Source: Clostridium tetanomorphum
GTDB taxonomy: Bacteria > Bacillota > Clostridia > Clostridiales > Clostridiaceae
Assembly: GCF_017873215.1 (NCBI RefSeq)
Contig: NZ_JAGGKA010000013.1
Coordinates: 62,001 to 126,000, forward strand
Length of the DNA: 64,000 nucleotides
Direction: 5' to 3'
Shown here: positions 47,738-57,989 of the stretch, in pieces
How the letters are laid out: each line of letters starts with the position of its first letter
Position numbering within the stretch: the first letter of the stretch is position 1
Program-made: the position numbers and the translations under genes
Notes under the pieces: generated by a model
Database searches by the model: none
The model's input: the letters and a program-made list of their open reading frames with translations, nothing else
What the model was told of the DNA's origin: nothing

Positions 47738-47777
47738 AGATGTATATGATAAATTTTTATATCTATCATATACATCT
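47738..47777 (-). terminator. intergenic hairpin (attenuator candidate)
   Basis: 14-bp arms AGATGTATATGATA / TATCATATACATCT between two surface-protein genes. The minus-strand trailer is AAATATTTAAC, without a strong U run. It may be partial termination or RNA processing. Confidence 0.45.
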
Positions 47778-47788
47778 TGAATTAAAAA

Positions 47789-49873
47789 TTATTTTATTTC
47801 ACCCACAACCATATTAGTGTCAGAAACATATTTTGATTTAAGTATTATAAATTTTTTCGCCTTGCTATCATAATAATTTATTTTTAAACTTTTTTTGCTT
47901 ATATTTTTAAACTCTGCACTATTAAACTTAACTCCAATCATTGCTCCTTTTAAGTCTAATTTTTCTTCTTTTTTACCATCTTCACTAATCTTATATAACT
48001 CTATATTATATACAGATGAAGACACTTTATTTTCAGTTGATATATTGTTAACTACTTTACTTGCAATAGCTTCTTTTATAACATTCTTTCTAACTTCTAC
48101 ATTTTCATATAAATTTACATTTTTAATTTTATTACATGGTAATTTTATTTCTGAGTCTTTAAATAAAATTTTAAATCCAAATTCTTTATCTTTTAAGTAA
48201 TTTATAGTTGATCCACTTAATCTAAAAATAGTATTTATATTATCTTCATTATTTATTTTTATTGGAACAAATTTCACATCATCACTTAATTTTGCTTCTG
48301 TATATTTTTCTTTTATTGCTGCAATAATTCTATCTGCTTCTCTAACTTTTGAAGCTACTATATTTTCGCTTACAGTAATTATTTGTTTACCTTCTAACTT
48401 TTGTATATTTAATTCATTCTCTGTTATAGCTATATTATCAAGTTTCTTTTGTAATTCACTTAAAGCTTTTTCTTCTTGTTTCTTAATTTGAGCAGATGAT
48501 GCTCCTCCTGAAGCTCCTCCTCCATTGCCAACTTTTATTATAACTGGTTCAGGTCTTACTATATCTATCTTTTTACCTTGTGTTGTTTTATATCTTATAG
48601 CTGACAACTTATAAGAACCATCACTATCAAATTTTATTGTTGCTTTTCCATTTTCATCTGTTTTTAAAACTTTTCCGTCTACTTTATATTCTTCTCCATC
48701 TATAAGTATGGTAGCGTTACTTACATTTTCTTTTATTTGTCCATATTCATCAACTTTCCCTGAGCCACCAGCTCCTACTGTTCTAAATCCTGACAAAGTA
48801 AGTGAAACTTCTTCTCCTGCTTTTACTGATGTTTTATCTGCTTTTAAAGTAGTAAATATGTTATCAAATCCATAAGCTCCATAATACCAAACTATTTCAT
48901 CTCCATCTCTAAGTGGTTTTGCATTACACCCTACTGGTGGGAGTTTACCATTTACACTATACATCCAACCAGACATAGGACCTTGATTAAATTCTCTATC
49001 TCCCCCTATCATAGACATATATACACTCCAACCATAGTCTTGTAAATCAAAATCTATATGTTTATCTTTTAATACTTGTACTATAGCATGTGCATTGGAT
49101 GGGCTCTTAAACTTGTTTACATCCCATCCTGTAGAAGGTTCTGCTGATGTGCCTGTTGCTGGTCCTAAATATGGATTAAGATTAAACAATTTAACATTTA
49201 TTTTTGTTCTAGGAACAAAGGTTTCTCTATATCCCTCTACCCTTATATAAACACTTACAGAATCTCCTGAAGATGTTTCTCCACCAGAGCTTCCTCCATT
49301 TCCTTTTAATACAACTACTATACACTTATCTTTCTTAGTTCCATCCTCCGTTGCAACTTCTATTTCTGCCTTTCCTTCCTTTATAGCTTTAACTTCACCA
49401 TTTGCATCTACTGTTGCTACTTTTTCATCTGAAGATTTCCAAACCAAATTCTTATTTATAGCATTTTCTGGTGTTATACTGACTGTTAACTTTTCACTTT
49501 CTCCTTCTTTTAATTCAAGATTAGATTTATTTAATTTTATACTTTCTATTTCTGTTTCAGGTTTTGTAGAAAAATTAAAGTCCTTTAACTCTCCACCTAC
49601 ATTGATTTTTCCGTTAAATTCCATATCTTTAACGGTTTTAAATTTAAATTGAAAGTTACCATCTTTATCAGTTTTATCTGCGTCTACATAATATTTTTTA
49701 TCACCATTCCAGGTTTGTATCATAACATTTTGGAGCTTATGATCAGAAGTTCCATTTATAATTACTTCTGATCCCTCAGTTTTAATTTTTAAATCTACTT
49801 TTGCAAAAGCAGTGCAAGCCATACTCATTATTATGAGTATTGTTGTCATAAATATTTTCCAAAACTTTTTCAT
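47789..49873 (-). CDS. secreted BIg2-DUF4430 protein
   Basis: This 694-residue protein has a signal peptide (1-24, cleavage after AFA), an Ig-like domain (25-105), a BIg2 domain (about 109-189), a Gly/Ser linker, DUF4430 (about 207-345; GWSVYMSMIGGDREF, GWMYSVNGKLPPVGC, DGDEIVWYYGAYGFD), an Ig-like domain and a unique C-terminus (about 460-694). No wall anchor is seen. The start is ATG 49871-49873 with AAGGAGGAA upstream; the longest frame adds 15 codons that run over the site. The fourth gene behind the riboswitch counted from the 3' end. Confidence 0.85.
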   Translation of the reverse strand: MKKFWKIFMTTILIIMSMACTAFAKVDLKIKTEGSEVIINGTSDHKLQNVMIQTWNGDKKYYVDADKTDKDGNFQFKFKTVKDMEFNGKINVGGELKDFNFSTKPETEIESIKLNKSNLELKEGESEKLTVSITPENAINKNLVWKSSDEKVATVDANGEVKAIKEGKAEIEVATEDGTKKDKCIVVVLKGNGGSSGGETSSGDSVSVYIRVEGYRETFVPRTKINVKLFNLNPYLGPATGTSAEPSTGWDVNKFKSPSNAHAIVQVLKDKHIDFDLQDYGWSVYMSMIGGDREFNQGPMSGWMYSVNGKLPPVGCNAKPLRDGDEIVWYYGAYGFDNIFTTLKADKTSVKAGEEVSLTLSGFRTVGAGGSGKVDEYGQIKENVSNATILIDGEEYKVDGKVLKTDENGKATIKFDSDGSYKLSAIRYKTTQGKKIDIVRPEPVIIKVGNGGGASGGASSAQIKKQEEKALSELQKKLDNIAITENELNIQKLEGKQIITVSENIVASKVREADRIIAAIKEKYTEAKLSDDVKFVPIKINNEDNINTIFRLSGSTINYLKDKEFGFKILFKDSEIKLPCNKIKNVNLYENVEVRKNVIKEAIASKVVNNISTENKVSSSVYNIELYKISEDGKKEEKLDLKGAMIGVKFNSAEFKNISKKSLKINYYDSKAKKFIILKSKYVSDTNMVVGEIK

Positions 49874-49900
49874 ATTCTTCCTCCTTACCTCAAGATATGT

Positions 49901-49933
49901 GAAGTACCAAAAGCTCAAAGCTTTCGATACTTC
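49901..49933. other. intergenic hairpin
   Basis: Stem GAAGTA..AAAGCT / AGCTTT..TACTTC with two mismatched positions, between the giant gene and the next gene, upstream of its ribosome binding site. There is no U-tract in the minus-strand direction. Confidence 0.5.
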
Positions 49934-49959
49934 ATTACTTTTTATAATTTACCTAAACT

Positions 49960-52900
49960 TTATTTTACTTCTACCAATACTGGATCAGCTAAAATATTCA
50001 TTTTCTCTGGAGATAAATCATCACAAAGTATAATTTTAACAAAATAATCTCCTTCTTGAGGTATGTTCACAATTTCATCAAACTTATCATTTTCACCTGA
50101 TTTTATTTCCTTTTTTATATTTCTAAGACCCTTCATTTCATTTGTAGCTTTATCATATAATACTAATGTTAAAGTTACTTCCTTGACTTCTTCAGAAATA
50201 TTTTCTACATTAACTTTTATATTACTTGGAACACCTTTTTGTAACTTTATTTCTTCTGCTGGCTTCATTTCTATAACTTTATATCTAATTCCATATGAAT
50301 CACTACTTTTATTTCCTGCTTTATCTACTGCCTCTATTTCTATTGTGTTGTCTCCATCTTTTAATTTAACTTTATAGTCTCCATTATTTCCTGTTATAAT
50401 TTCTCCATTAAATTTAACTACTACTACTATATCTTCATCTACATTGTCTGTAACTTTTACTTTGAAGCTTAATTCTGGGCTTGTTACTTTTACATCATCT
50501 GTTAATCCTATTACTTCTATTTTTGGTACTTCTGTATCTTCTTTCTCTTCTGTTTTAATTATTTTATAAGATTCATTTACTTTATTTCCTGCCTCATCTA
50601 CTGCCTCTATTTCTATAATATTTTCTCCATCCTTTAATTCAACTTTATATTCACCATCTATTCCTGTTATAAATTCTCCGTTTAATTTAACTATTGGTAC
50701 TATATCATTATCTACATTGTCTGTAACCTCTACTTTAAAGCTTAATTCTTTAGTTGCTACTTCTTTACCATCTGTTAAATCTGTTACTATTTTTGGTGCT
50801 TCTGTATCTTTTCCCTCATCTGGATTAGTATCATCACCTGGATTTTCGTTATCACTTTCTCCAAAATAGTATATAGAGTTCTTCCCTTTATTGTAAATTC
50901 TTCCTGATCTTACGAAATCTCTATATGCTAATAATGCTTGATATGCCTGCTCTGTAGACATTCCATTAATTCCGTCACTACCATCCATTAAATGATAAAA
51001 TTCTCCACTTGGCTGTTGGAATTTTAATAGATTTTCTACTAGGTTTCTATCCTTTGTAAATTTAGCTGATGTTGGATCTACCCCATGTACAGAAAGTCCT
51101 ATAATGGTTTGAGAACAACTTTCACTGTTGTTTTCTGTGAACCAAGAATTAAATCCTCCATCCCTTCTTTGAACCTTTGATAACCAGTTTGATGCTTCAT
51201 TTACCGCATCTCTTACGCTTTTACCTCTTTTACTTACATAATCATGGTATGGTGCAAGTGATATAAGAGTCATGGAAGTTATATCAACATCACTATTTTT
51301 TCCATTCATATTTAAATCCCATCCACCATCGCTGTTTCTATGATCTAATATATAATCTAGCATATATTCTCTTGTATACTTAGCTTTAGCTGGTATTTTA
51401 TATCTCTTACTATCAAGGGCTATTAAACCATATATAACTCCATTTAATCCTTGGAAATTTAATTCTCTCTCTGGGTTTTCAGGATCATTAAAATTATATA
51501 TTTTATCTAAAAGATTGTATCCTCCAATGTTTCTTGGATCTCCACCAGCTGCTACTACTCCTAAAGTAATTCTTTCATAATCAGTTACTTTATCAAAATG
51601 TCCTTTAGATTCTTGTAATAACTTTGCCACATTATTTAAATAGTTACTATTATAATTTTCAGGTAACTTTAATCCTGATTTATTAAATGCTACTGTTTTC
51701 CAATCGCTACTGTATGTGCTATTTTTAATTATATAATTATGAACTTTTTCTATGGCTTCATTAACTTTATCCTCCAAAGTTAACTCACCTTTTTTATAAG
51801 TTATTTTATAAGTTATATCTGATTTGTTTCCTGCTAAGTCTTTAGCTTCTACTGTTATTGTATTTTCTCCACCTTTTAATTTAACTTTATAATCTCCATT
51901 TGTTCCTGTTATAACTTCTCCATTTAATTTAACTACTGCTTTTATATCGCTATCTACATTGTCTGTAACTGTTACTTTAAAACTTGCTTCTTCATTTGAT
52001 ACTTCTTGTCCATTTGTTATTCCTGTAACTTCTATCTTTGGCGCTTCTTTATCTGTTTCTGGAACCTCCGGAACCTCTGGATCAGTTGTATTTGCTTTAT
52101 ACGTTACGTTATAAGTATCGCTAGCTTTATTTCCTAATTTGTTTACTGCTTCTATAGTAACTACATTTAATCCATCTTTTAATAAAACTTTGTACTTTCC
52201 TTCTTGTGGTAAAATTTCTTTACCATTTACTTTTACAACTGGAGTTAGTTTTCCATCTTTTTTATCATTTGCTTCTACTGAAAATACTAATTCTTGTTTA
52301 TCTGTTGTTCCACTTGTAATACCATCTGCCTTAATTTCTGGTAAAGTCTTATCTTCAGTATCACAAATAATTTGAATAGTTTTTTCTACTATATTTTTAT
52401 CTTTATCCTCTACTATAATTTTTATAATATTTTTTCCTTCTTTTAATACTGCTTTATAATTATCATCTTTTCCTTCTAAAATTTCATCATTACATTTAAC
52501 AATAGGAATTAGCTTTCCATCTTGAGGATCTTCTGCTTTTACTATAAATGTAATTTCTGATTTATTAACTGTTTCCCCATTTATAATTCCTTTCACAGAT
52601 ATTTCAGGTTTTTTATCATCCTTTTTATCTCTTACATGAATTACAATAGGATTTGGTCTTATAATATCAATAAGCCCTCTTCCATCCAATCTAATAGCAG
52701 AAATAGTATAATCTCCTGGCTTATCAAAAGTAAGAGTTGCATTTCCTTTTGCTCCTGTTACTACTTCTTGTCCATTAATCTTATAAGGCTTATCATTTAC
52801 AAGTATAGTTGCTTTGCCTACCGTTTCATACACTTTTTCATATCCACCTGTATATCCTGATAGTTTTATTTGTACTTCCTCATCTACTGAAACATCTGTT

Positions 52901-55900
52901 TCATCTGCAAAAATTTTAGTATAAATATTATCAAATCCATAAGGTGAATACATCCAAACAATTTCATCTCCATCATTTAATGAAGTATCTGCACATCCTA
53001 CATTTGGAAGTGTATCATTTACTCTATACAACCAACCTGATGGACCACCATGCTTAAATTCTCTATCTCCATCAATCATGGCAATATATAAACTCCATCC
53101 ATAATCCTGGAAATCAAATAGTTTAGGACCATCTTTATCTCCAGATTTCTTTTGTCTAAAGCCAGCATTAAGTAATGCTTGTACAATAGCGTGAGCATTG
53201 CTTGGTTTATCAAACTTATCTGTACCCCAACCACTAGACTCTCCTGCACTACTTCCTGATGCTTTTCCTAAATGTTTATTTAAATCAAACAACCCTACCT
53301 CTAATTTTGTTCTTGGTAAAACTGTGTGATCATATGCTTCTATACGCATATATACTTCATATTTATCTGTAACAGTAACTTTTACACTTTCTTTTATCTT
53401 TCCATCATCTTTTAATGCAACAGTTAAAATAACTGTTCCATTCCCTATAGCTGTTACTTCTCCTGTTTTTGAATCAACTTTTGCTATCTTTTCATCACTA
53501 CTACTGAATATAAACTCTCTCCCTGGTATTACATTATTTTGTTCATCTACAGCTTTTCCTTTTAAAGTAATTTTATCTTTTGGGTGTAATCTTTCTTTAC
53601 TTCCTTCAATAACTATTTTATTTACTACAATATTAGAGCTATATATTAATGTATATTCTTTCCTTTCTACATTTCCAGCCTTATCCTTTGCAGTAATTTC
53701 AATAGTATTTTTTCCTTCTTGTAAAACTATATTGTATTTTCCATCTTTTTCAGATACTACTTTATCATTACATCTTACTTCTGGAATAATACCTTTATCT
53801 ACATTATCTGTTACACTTACAGTAAATGCTACTTCCTTTGTAGACACTACTATATTGTCCTTTATTCCACTTATTGTGATTTCAGGTTTTTGTGTGTCTT
53901 TTAGAGAAAATCCTGTTATTTTTATAATATCTCCTTCTGTTTCATTTTTCCAATTTTTTTCAAAAGTATATACAGTATCATTTATCAAAATAGAACTATC
54001 ATTTAAAATTTTTTTTGGTGCATATCCTATAGAATTAATTGTCTTATTTCTAAGATCAATTTCTAATATGTGATAATAGTCTATTATATATATCTTCCCA
54101 TTTATATTTACAGGGGAATTACTCTGGAATGTATGATCAAAACCTTCAACTTCACTCATTTGTTTATTTATAGGATTAAACTCATATATCTTATTTAAAG
54201 AATCATAACCTCCTATAATATAAACTTTTTCATTTACTTCTATAATTTGAGCTTCATCTAGTTGCCCTTCGTCACGATACTCAACCCATCTATTGATATC
54301 AATGTTATATACAACATCTGCTGTTTTGGTATCTACATCAAATTCCACAATGGCACCTAATTTTTGTTTTCTCTCATAGATATATACTTTGTTGTTAATA
54401 ACAGCCGTCCCTCTTCCTACTATTTTATAGCCTTCTGGAAGATTAGCTATTTGTTTCACTTTATTATTTTTCACATCATATTCATAAACTTTTTCATTAC
54501 CAAATAAATAAATTTTATTTTTTACTTTTGCAGCTTCCCCTTTAAAATCTTCTGATAAATCTCCTAAATGGTTTATTTTATTAGTTTTTGTATCAAAAAT
54601 TTTAATAGATTTTCCACCAAATAAATAGATTTTATCTTCCAAATTAACTACAGCAGAAGCCTTACATTCTTCGTCCATAGTAGCTATTATAGAAGATTGA
54701 TATTTATGTTTATCTAAAACAATTATTTCTCCTAATTTTACTGAATTTTCATGAAAATTAGCTATTAAAGTATATTGTCCTTTTGGTGCATCTATTTTTC
54801 CTGTGGTTTTTCCATATTCATCTGTTTTTCCCATTAATTTATTATTATCTAAATAACCTACCTTATCCTCATAATAAAATTCCCAATATATTTTTACTTC
54901 TGGTGCTGGTTTTCCATTAGCAGTTAATGTAATATTAAAATCTTCATTATTATTTACTTCTTTAGGGTGATTTATTTCTATTTTAGGTAATACCACTTTA
55001 ATAGGCTCTGCTACTGATCTAATATATCCATCTTTTTCAACAAAAATACTATAATCACCTTTAAGATTCAATTTAAAACTTGCTATACCATTAGCATCTG
55101 TATTTCCCTGTATTGCACCAAGCCAACCTTGGAAATACTTTATAAAAACATTAGCTCCTTCTATTACTTTTCCATCCTCATCTTTTACAATGACCTGAAG
55201 TCTTTCATCAGATATAACTTCTTTTGGTGCTTCTAATTTTAATTGTTTAGTAGCTCCATTATAAGAGCATATAATGCTATCCCCTATTTTAATCATTGCA
55301 GCTTTAGGATTATCTATAACTTTTCCATTAATTTTTACTGAAAAATATGGTTCTCCTTTTAGTCCTAGCCATTGGCTAAGTTGAATTAACTTTCCTTCAT
55401 CATTAAATTTTGGTTCGTATATTTTATAACTTTTTTTACCTTTTTTCCCTTTTAATATATTCTCTAATCTTGTTTCTGTTTCTGAAATTTCTATATCATC
55501 ACAAAAATCTGTTCCTTCTTCTATTTCTACTCTTAAATGTGTTTTTATTATATTATTTGTAACTTCAATACTTTGTTTTGCATAATATTTAGGATCATCT
55601 GCCAATGTAACTTTTATAAATGTTTTTCCAACTTTAATGCCTTTAACATTACCTTCCTGATCTACAGTAGCAATTGTATTATCTTCACTTTCCCAATTAA
55701 TTTTTAAATTGTTTATATCCTTATTTTCATTATCTTTTACACTAACATTAAATTTAATTTTATCTCCTTCATTAATTAATTCTCTTTGTGGATTTATTAT
55801 AATTTTATATTTTCCCTTTATAATTTCACATTCTTGAATATCACTTTTAAGTCCTTCTTTTTCAAGTATAAAATATACTTTACTACTTGTATTATCATAT

Positions 55901-57846
55901 ACTATGTCATTTATTGTTACTTTACCATTCTTATCAGTTTTTCCTGTAATATATTTATTAGGATCATTTATTAAACAATCTTTATTCATATGACATGAAA
56001 CATTAACATTCTCTATTGCCTTACCTAATTCATCTACTACAGTAATTTGAAATGGATATCCATATATGATTTTTTCTTTCAAAGTAGCTTTCAACTTTTG
56101 AGTTGTTCCTTTTACTTCTATTTCAAATGCCTTTGCCCTGGATTTTTCTTCTCCTTCTGCTGTTATAAAATATTTTCCTGCTTCTAACTTAATACTTGCT
56201 TTTCCATTTTCATCTGTCTTTACTCCTGTTGCTACTGGTTTTATTTTTCCTTTATTAATACTCTTATAGTCATATTCACTTGCTTTATAGTATTTTATTT
56301 CTCCATCTTTTATTGCTGTGCCATCACTTTCTTTATATGTTACTTCAAAGACTTCTTCTGCATTTGCTGTTGATGGCCCTTCTACAATGGTTGTTCCCAT
56401 TGCTCCATTTCCATTAAATACTATACTACTTCCTTCTGTTACATTTGTTCCATATGGATTGATTGACCAAAAAAAGTCACCTTTTACTCCTTCTATGCTG
56501 CCAATCATTCCACTTGATTCTTCTACTACTAATCCTGCTGCTTCTAAGGCTTCTTTATTTGTTGCTCCTTTTTTTACTGATACTTCTGTTTCCGGTAATA
56601 TTGTATATTCTTTTCCTTCTACTCTTAATTTTGCTTTAATTAGATTCGCTTCTGAGGTTGCCTTTACTTCTATTTCAAATGCCTTTGCCCTGGATTTTTC
56701 TTCTCCTTCTGCTGTTATAAAATATTTTCCTGCTTTTAACTTAATACTTGCTTTTCCATTTTCATCTGTCTTTACTCCTGTTGCTACTGGTTTTATTTTT
56801 CCTTTATTAATACTCTTATAGTCATATTCACTTGCTTTATAGTATTTTATTTCTCCATCTTTTATTGCTGTGCCATCACTTTCTTTATATGTTACTTCAA
56901 AGACTTCTTCTGCATTTGCTGTTGATGGTCCTTCTACAATGGTTGTTCCCATTGCTCCATTTCCATTAAATACTATACTACTTCCTTCTGTTACATTTGT
57001 TCCATATGGATTGATTGACCAAAAAAAGTCACCTTTTACTCCTTCTATGCTGCCAATCATTCCACTTGATTCTTCTACTACTAATCCTGCTGCTTCTAAG
57101 GCTTCTTTATTTGTTGCTCCTTTTTTTACTTCTATCTCTGTTTCTGGTAATATTGTATATTCTGAGCCTTCTACTCTTAGTTTTACTTTAACCTTTTCTT
57201 CTGCTGGTTTATCTTCTACTTCATTTACTTTTGTGACGGGAACATTAGTCAAATTTTCTTGAATTTTAAATTCAGCCTCATTACTTATATTAGGTTTGTC
57301 TTTTAATGCTGCTTTTATTACAATAGTACCTGATCCTAATGCTATAAATTTATTAGGAATCTTTTTATCCATTCTTCCTAATTCTTTATTACTTATTGTA
57401 AAAGTTAAATTTTCTACAGGTACTGCATGATCATTTTGATCCTGTACTTTAACATCAACGCTATCTCCAACTTTTACTTTAGTGAAATCATTTACTATTT
57501 TTATACTGTTACTTTTTTCTAATTCATTTATTATATTTTTTAATTTATCTTCTAAAATTTCATTATTAACTGTATCTCTTACTGGATTCTTTTTTATTTC
57601 TTTATTCTCAACTTTTTTGTTATCATCTTTAATAATGTTTTCACTTACAGTTTCTTTTTTATCTTTATCTATAGAAACTATATTTTCCTTAGACATTGTT
57701 CCATTTTTAGATATGGTATTGTTTTCATTTAATTTTTCTGCATATACTTGTCTCATACCAAATATACCAGTATGTACAGTAGAAGATACCATTAAAAATG
57801 TAAGAAATATACTTAGAAAGCGTTTAACTCTCTTCTTCCTACTCAT
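49960..57846 (-). CDS. giant secreted DUF4430-kelch-Ig-toroid protein (2628 residues)
   Basis: In order: signal peptide (1-36, after VYA); Ig-like (112-196); a tandem pair of DUF4430-like plus Ig units (about 219-395 and 403-579); Ig-like (585-675); BIg2 (680-763); DUF4430 (767-865); carboxypeptidase-regulatory-like domains (870-1045); a kelch-like propeller (about 1047-1315); Ig (1320-1402); BIg2 (1408-1492); full DUF4430 (1497-1640); Ig-like domains (1642-2017); an alpha/alpha toroid (2024-2327); two Ig domains (2347-2522) and a final beta domain. Toroid and transcobalamin-like domains in one chain resemble intrinsic factor and transcobalamin, with many more spacers. No wall anchor is visible. 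AGGAGG precedes the ATG. Binding of corrinoids is inference. Confidence 0.9.
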   Translation of the reverse strand: MSRKKRVKRFLSIFLTFLMVSSTVHTGIFGMRQVYAEKLNENNTISKNGTMSKENIVSIDKDKKETVSENIIKDDNKKVENKEIKKNPVRDTVNNEILEDKLKNIINELEKSNSIKIVNDFTKVKVGDSVDVKVQDQNDHAVPVENLTFTISNKELGRMDKKIPNKFIALGSGTIVIKAALKDKPNISNEAEFKIQENLTNVPVTKVNEVEDKPAEEKVKVKLRVEGSEYTILPETEIEVKKGATNKEALEAAGLVVEESSGMIGSIEGVKGDFFWSINPYGTNVTEGSSIVFNGNGAMGTTIVEGPSTANAEEVFEVTYKESDGTAIKDGEIKYYKASEYDYKSINKGKIKPVATGVKTDENGKASIKLKAGKYFITAEGEEKSRAKAFEIEVKATSEANLIKAKLRVEGKEYTILPETEVSVKKGATNKEALEAAGLVVEESSGMIGSIEGVKGDFFWSINPYGTNVTEGSSIVFNGNGAMGTTIVEGPSTANAEEVFEVTYKESDGTAIKDGEIKYYKASEYDYKSINKGKIKPVATGVKTDENGKASIKLEAGKYFITAEGEEKSRAKAFEIEVKGTTQKLKATLKEKIIYGYPFQITVVDELGKAIENVNVSCHMNKDCLINDPNKYITGKTDKNGKVTINDIVYDNTSSKVYFILEKEGLKSDIQECEIIKGKYKIIINPQRELINEGDKIKFNVSVKDNENKDINNLKINWESEDNTIATVDQEGNVKGIKVGKTFIKVTLADDPKYYAKQSIEVTNNIIKTHLRVEIEEGTDFCDDIEISETETRLENILKGKKGKKSYKIYEPKFNDEGKLIQLSQWLGLKGEPYFSVKINGKVIDNPKAAMIKIGDSIICSYNGATKQLKLEAPKEVISDERLQVIVKDEDGKVIEGANVFIKYFQGWLGAIQGNTDANGIASFKLNLKGDYSIFVEKDGYIRSVAEPIKVVLPKIEINHPKEVNNNEDFNITLTANGKPAPEVKIYWEFYYEDKVGYLDNNKLMGKTDEYGKTTGKIDAPKGQYTLIANFHENSVKLGEIIVLDKHKYQSSIIATMDEECKASAVVNLEDKIYLFGGKSIKIFDTKTNKINHLGDLSEDFKGEAAKVKNKIYLFGNEKVYEYDVKNNKVKQIANLPEGYKIVGRGTAVINNKVYIYERKQKLGAIVEFDVDTKTADVVYNIDINRWVEYRDEGQLDEAQIIEVNEKVYIIGGYDSLNKIYEFNPINKQMSEVEGFDHTFQSNSPVNINGKIYIIDYYHILEIDLRNKTINSIGYAPKKILNDSSILINDTVYTFEKNWKNETEGDIIKITGFSLKDTQKPEITISGIKDNIVVSTKEVAFTVSVTDNVDKGIIPEVRCNDKVVSEKDGKYNIVLQEGKNTIEITAKDKAGNVERKEYTLIYSSNIVVNKIVIEGSKERLHPKDKITLKGKAVDEQNNVIPGREFIFSSSDEKIAKVDSKTGEVTAIGNGTVILTVALKDDGKIKESVKVTVTDKYEVYMRIEAYDHTVLPRTKLEVGLFDLNKHLGKASGSSAGESSGWGTDKFDKPSNAHAIVQALLNAGFRQKKSGDKDGPKLFDFQDYGWSLYIAMIDGDREFKHGGPSGWLYRVNDTLPNVGCADTSLNDGDEIVWMYSPYGFDNIYTKIFADETDVSVDEEVQIKLSGYTGGYEKVYETVGKATILVNDKPYKINGQEVVTGAKGNATLTFDKPGDYTISAIRLDGRGLIDIIRPNPIVIHVRDKKDDKKPEISVKGIINGETVNKSEITFIVKAEDPQDGKLIPIVKCNDEILEGKDDNYKAVLKEGKNIIKIIVEDKDKNIVEKTIQIICDTEDKTLPEIKADGITSGTTDKQELVFSVEANDKKDGKLTPVVKVNGKEILPQEGKYKVLLKDGLNVVTIEAVNKLGNKASDTYNVTYKANTTDPEVPEVPETDKEAPKIEVTGITNGQEVSNEEASFKVTVTDNVDSDIKAVVKLNGEVITGTNGDYKVKLKGGENTITVEAKDLAGNKSDITYKITYKKGELTLEDKVNEAIEKVHNYIIKNSTYSSDWKTVAFNKSGLKLPENYNSNYLNNVAKLLQESKGHFDKVTDYERITLGVVAAGGDPRNIGGYNLLDKIYNFNDPENPERELNFQGLNGVIYGLIALDSKRYKIPAKAKYTREYMLDYILDHRNSDGGWDLNMNGKNSDVDITSMTLISLAPYHDYVSKRGKSVRDAVNEASNWLSKVQRRDGGFNSWFTENNSESCSQTIIGLSVHGVDPTSAKFTKDRNLVENLLKFQQPSGEFYHLMDGSDGINGMSTEQAYQALLAYRDFVRSGRIYNKGKNSIYYFGESDNENPGDDTNPDEGKDTEAPKIVTDLTDGKEVATKELSFKVEVTDNVDNDIVPIVKLNGEFITGIDGEYKVELKDGENIIEIEAVDEAGNKVNESYKIIKTEEKEDTEVPKIEVIGLTDDVKVTSPELSFKVKVTDNVDEDIVVVVKFNGEIITGNNGDYKVKLKDGDNTIEIEAVDKAGNKSSDSYGIRYKVIEMKPAEEIKLQKGVPSNIKVNVENISEEVKEVTLTLVLYDKATNEMKGLRNIKKEIKSGENDKFDEIVNIPQEGDYFVKIILCDDLSPEKMNILADPVLVEVK
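56110..57186 (-). repeat. near-identical 552-bp tandem repeat inside the giant gene
   Basis: Residues 221-395 (56662-57186) and 405-579 (56110-56634) are the same 175-residue unit with only a few substitutions (for example S/K, I/V, E/S, K/E), and the DNA is almost identical with very few silent changes. This points to a recent duplication or gene conversion. Confidence 0.95.
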
Positions 57847-57898
57847 ATTTTACCTCCTATTAATTATTAAATACAAAATTATCCATTTTATATTTTCA

Positions 57899-57940
57899 TT
57901 TAAAATGGGAAAACCATTAGTTAAGCTTTCCCATTTTAAA
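57899..57940. other. intergenic hairpin upstream of the giant gene
   Basis: 14-bp arms TTTAAAATGGGAAA / TTTCCCATTTTAAA between the small toroid gene and the giant gene. It could attenuate transcription; the minus-strand trailer is not U-rich. Confidence 0.5.
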
Positions 57941-57989
57941 TAATTTATTTGATTTTTGTATGTTTATTATTTTTTAGCTTAATTTAAAA

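Noticed and set aside
56318..57262. Long plus-strand open frames opposite the giant gene
   Set aside because: They repeat with the same 552-bp period as the real gene and have no ribosome binding site; they are antisense shadows.
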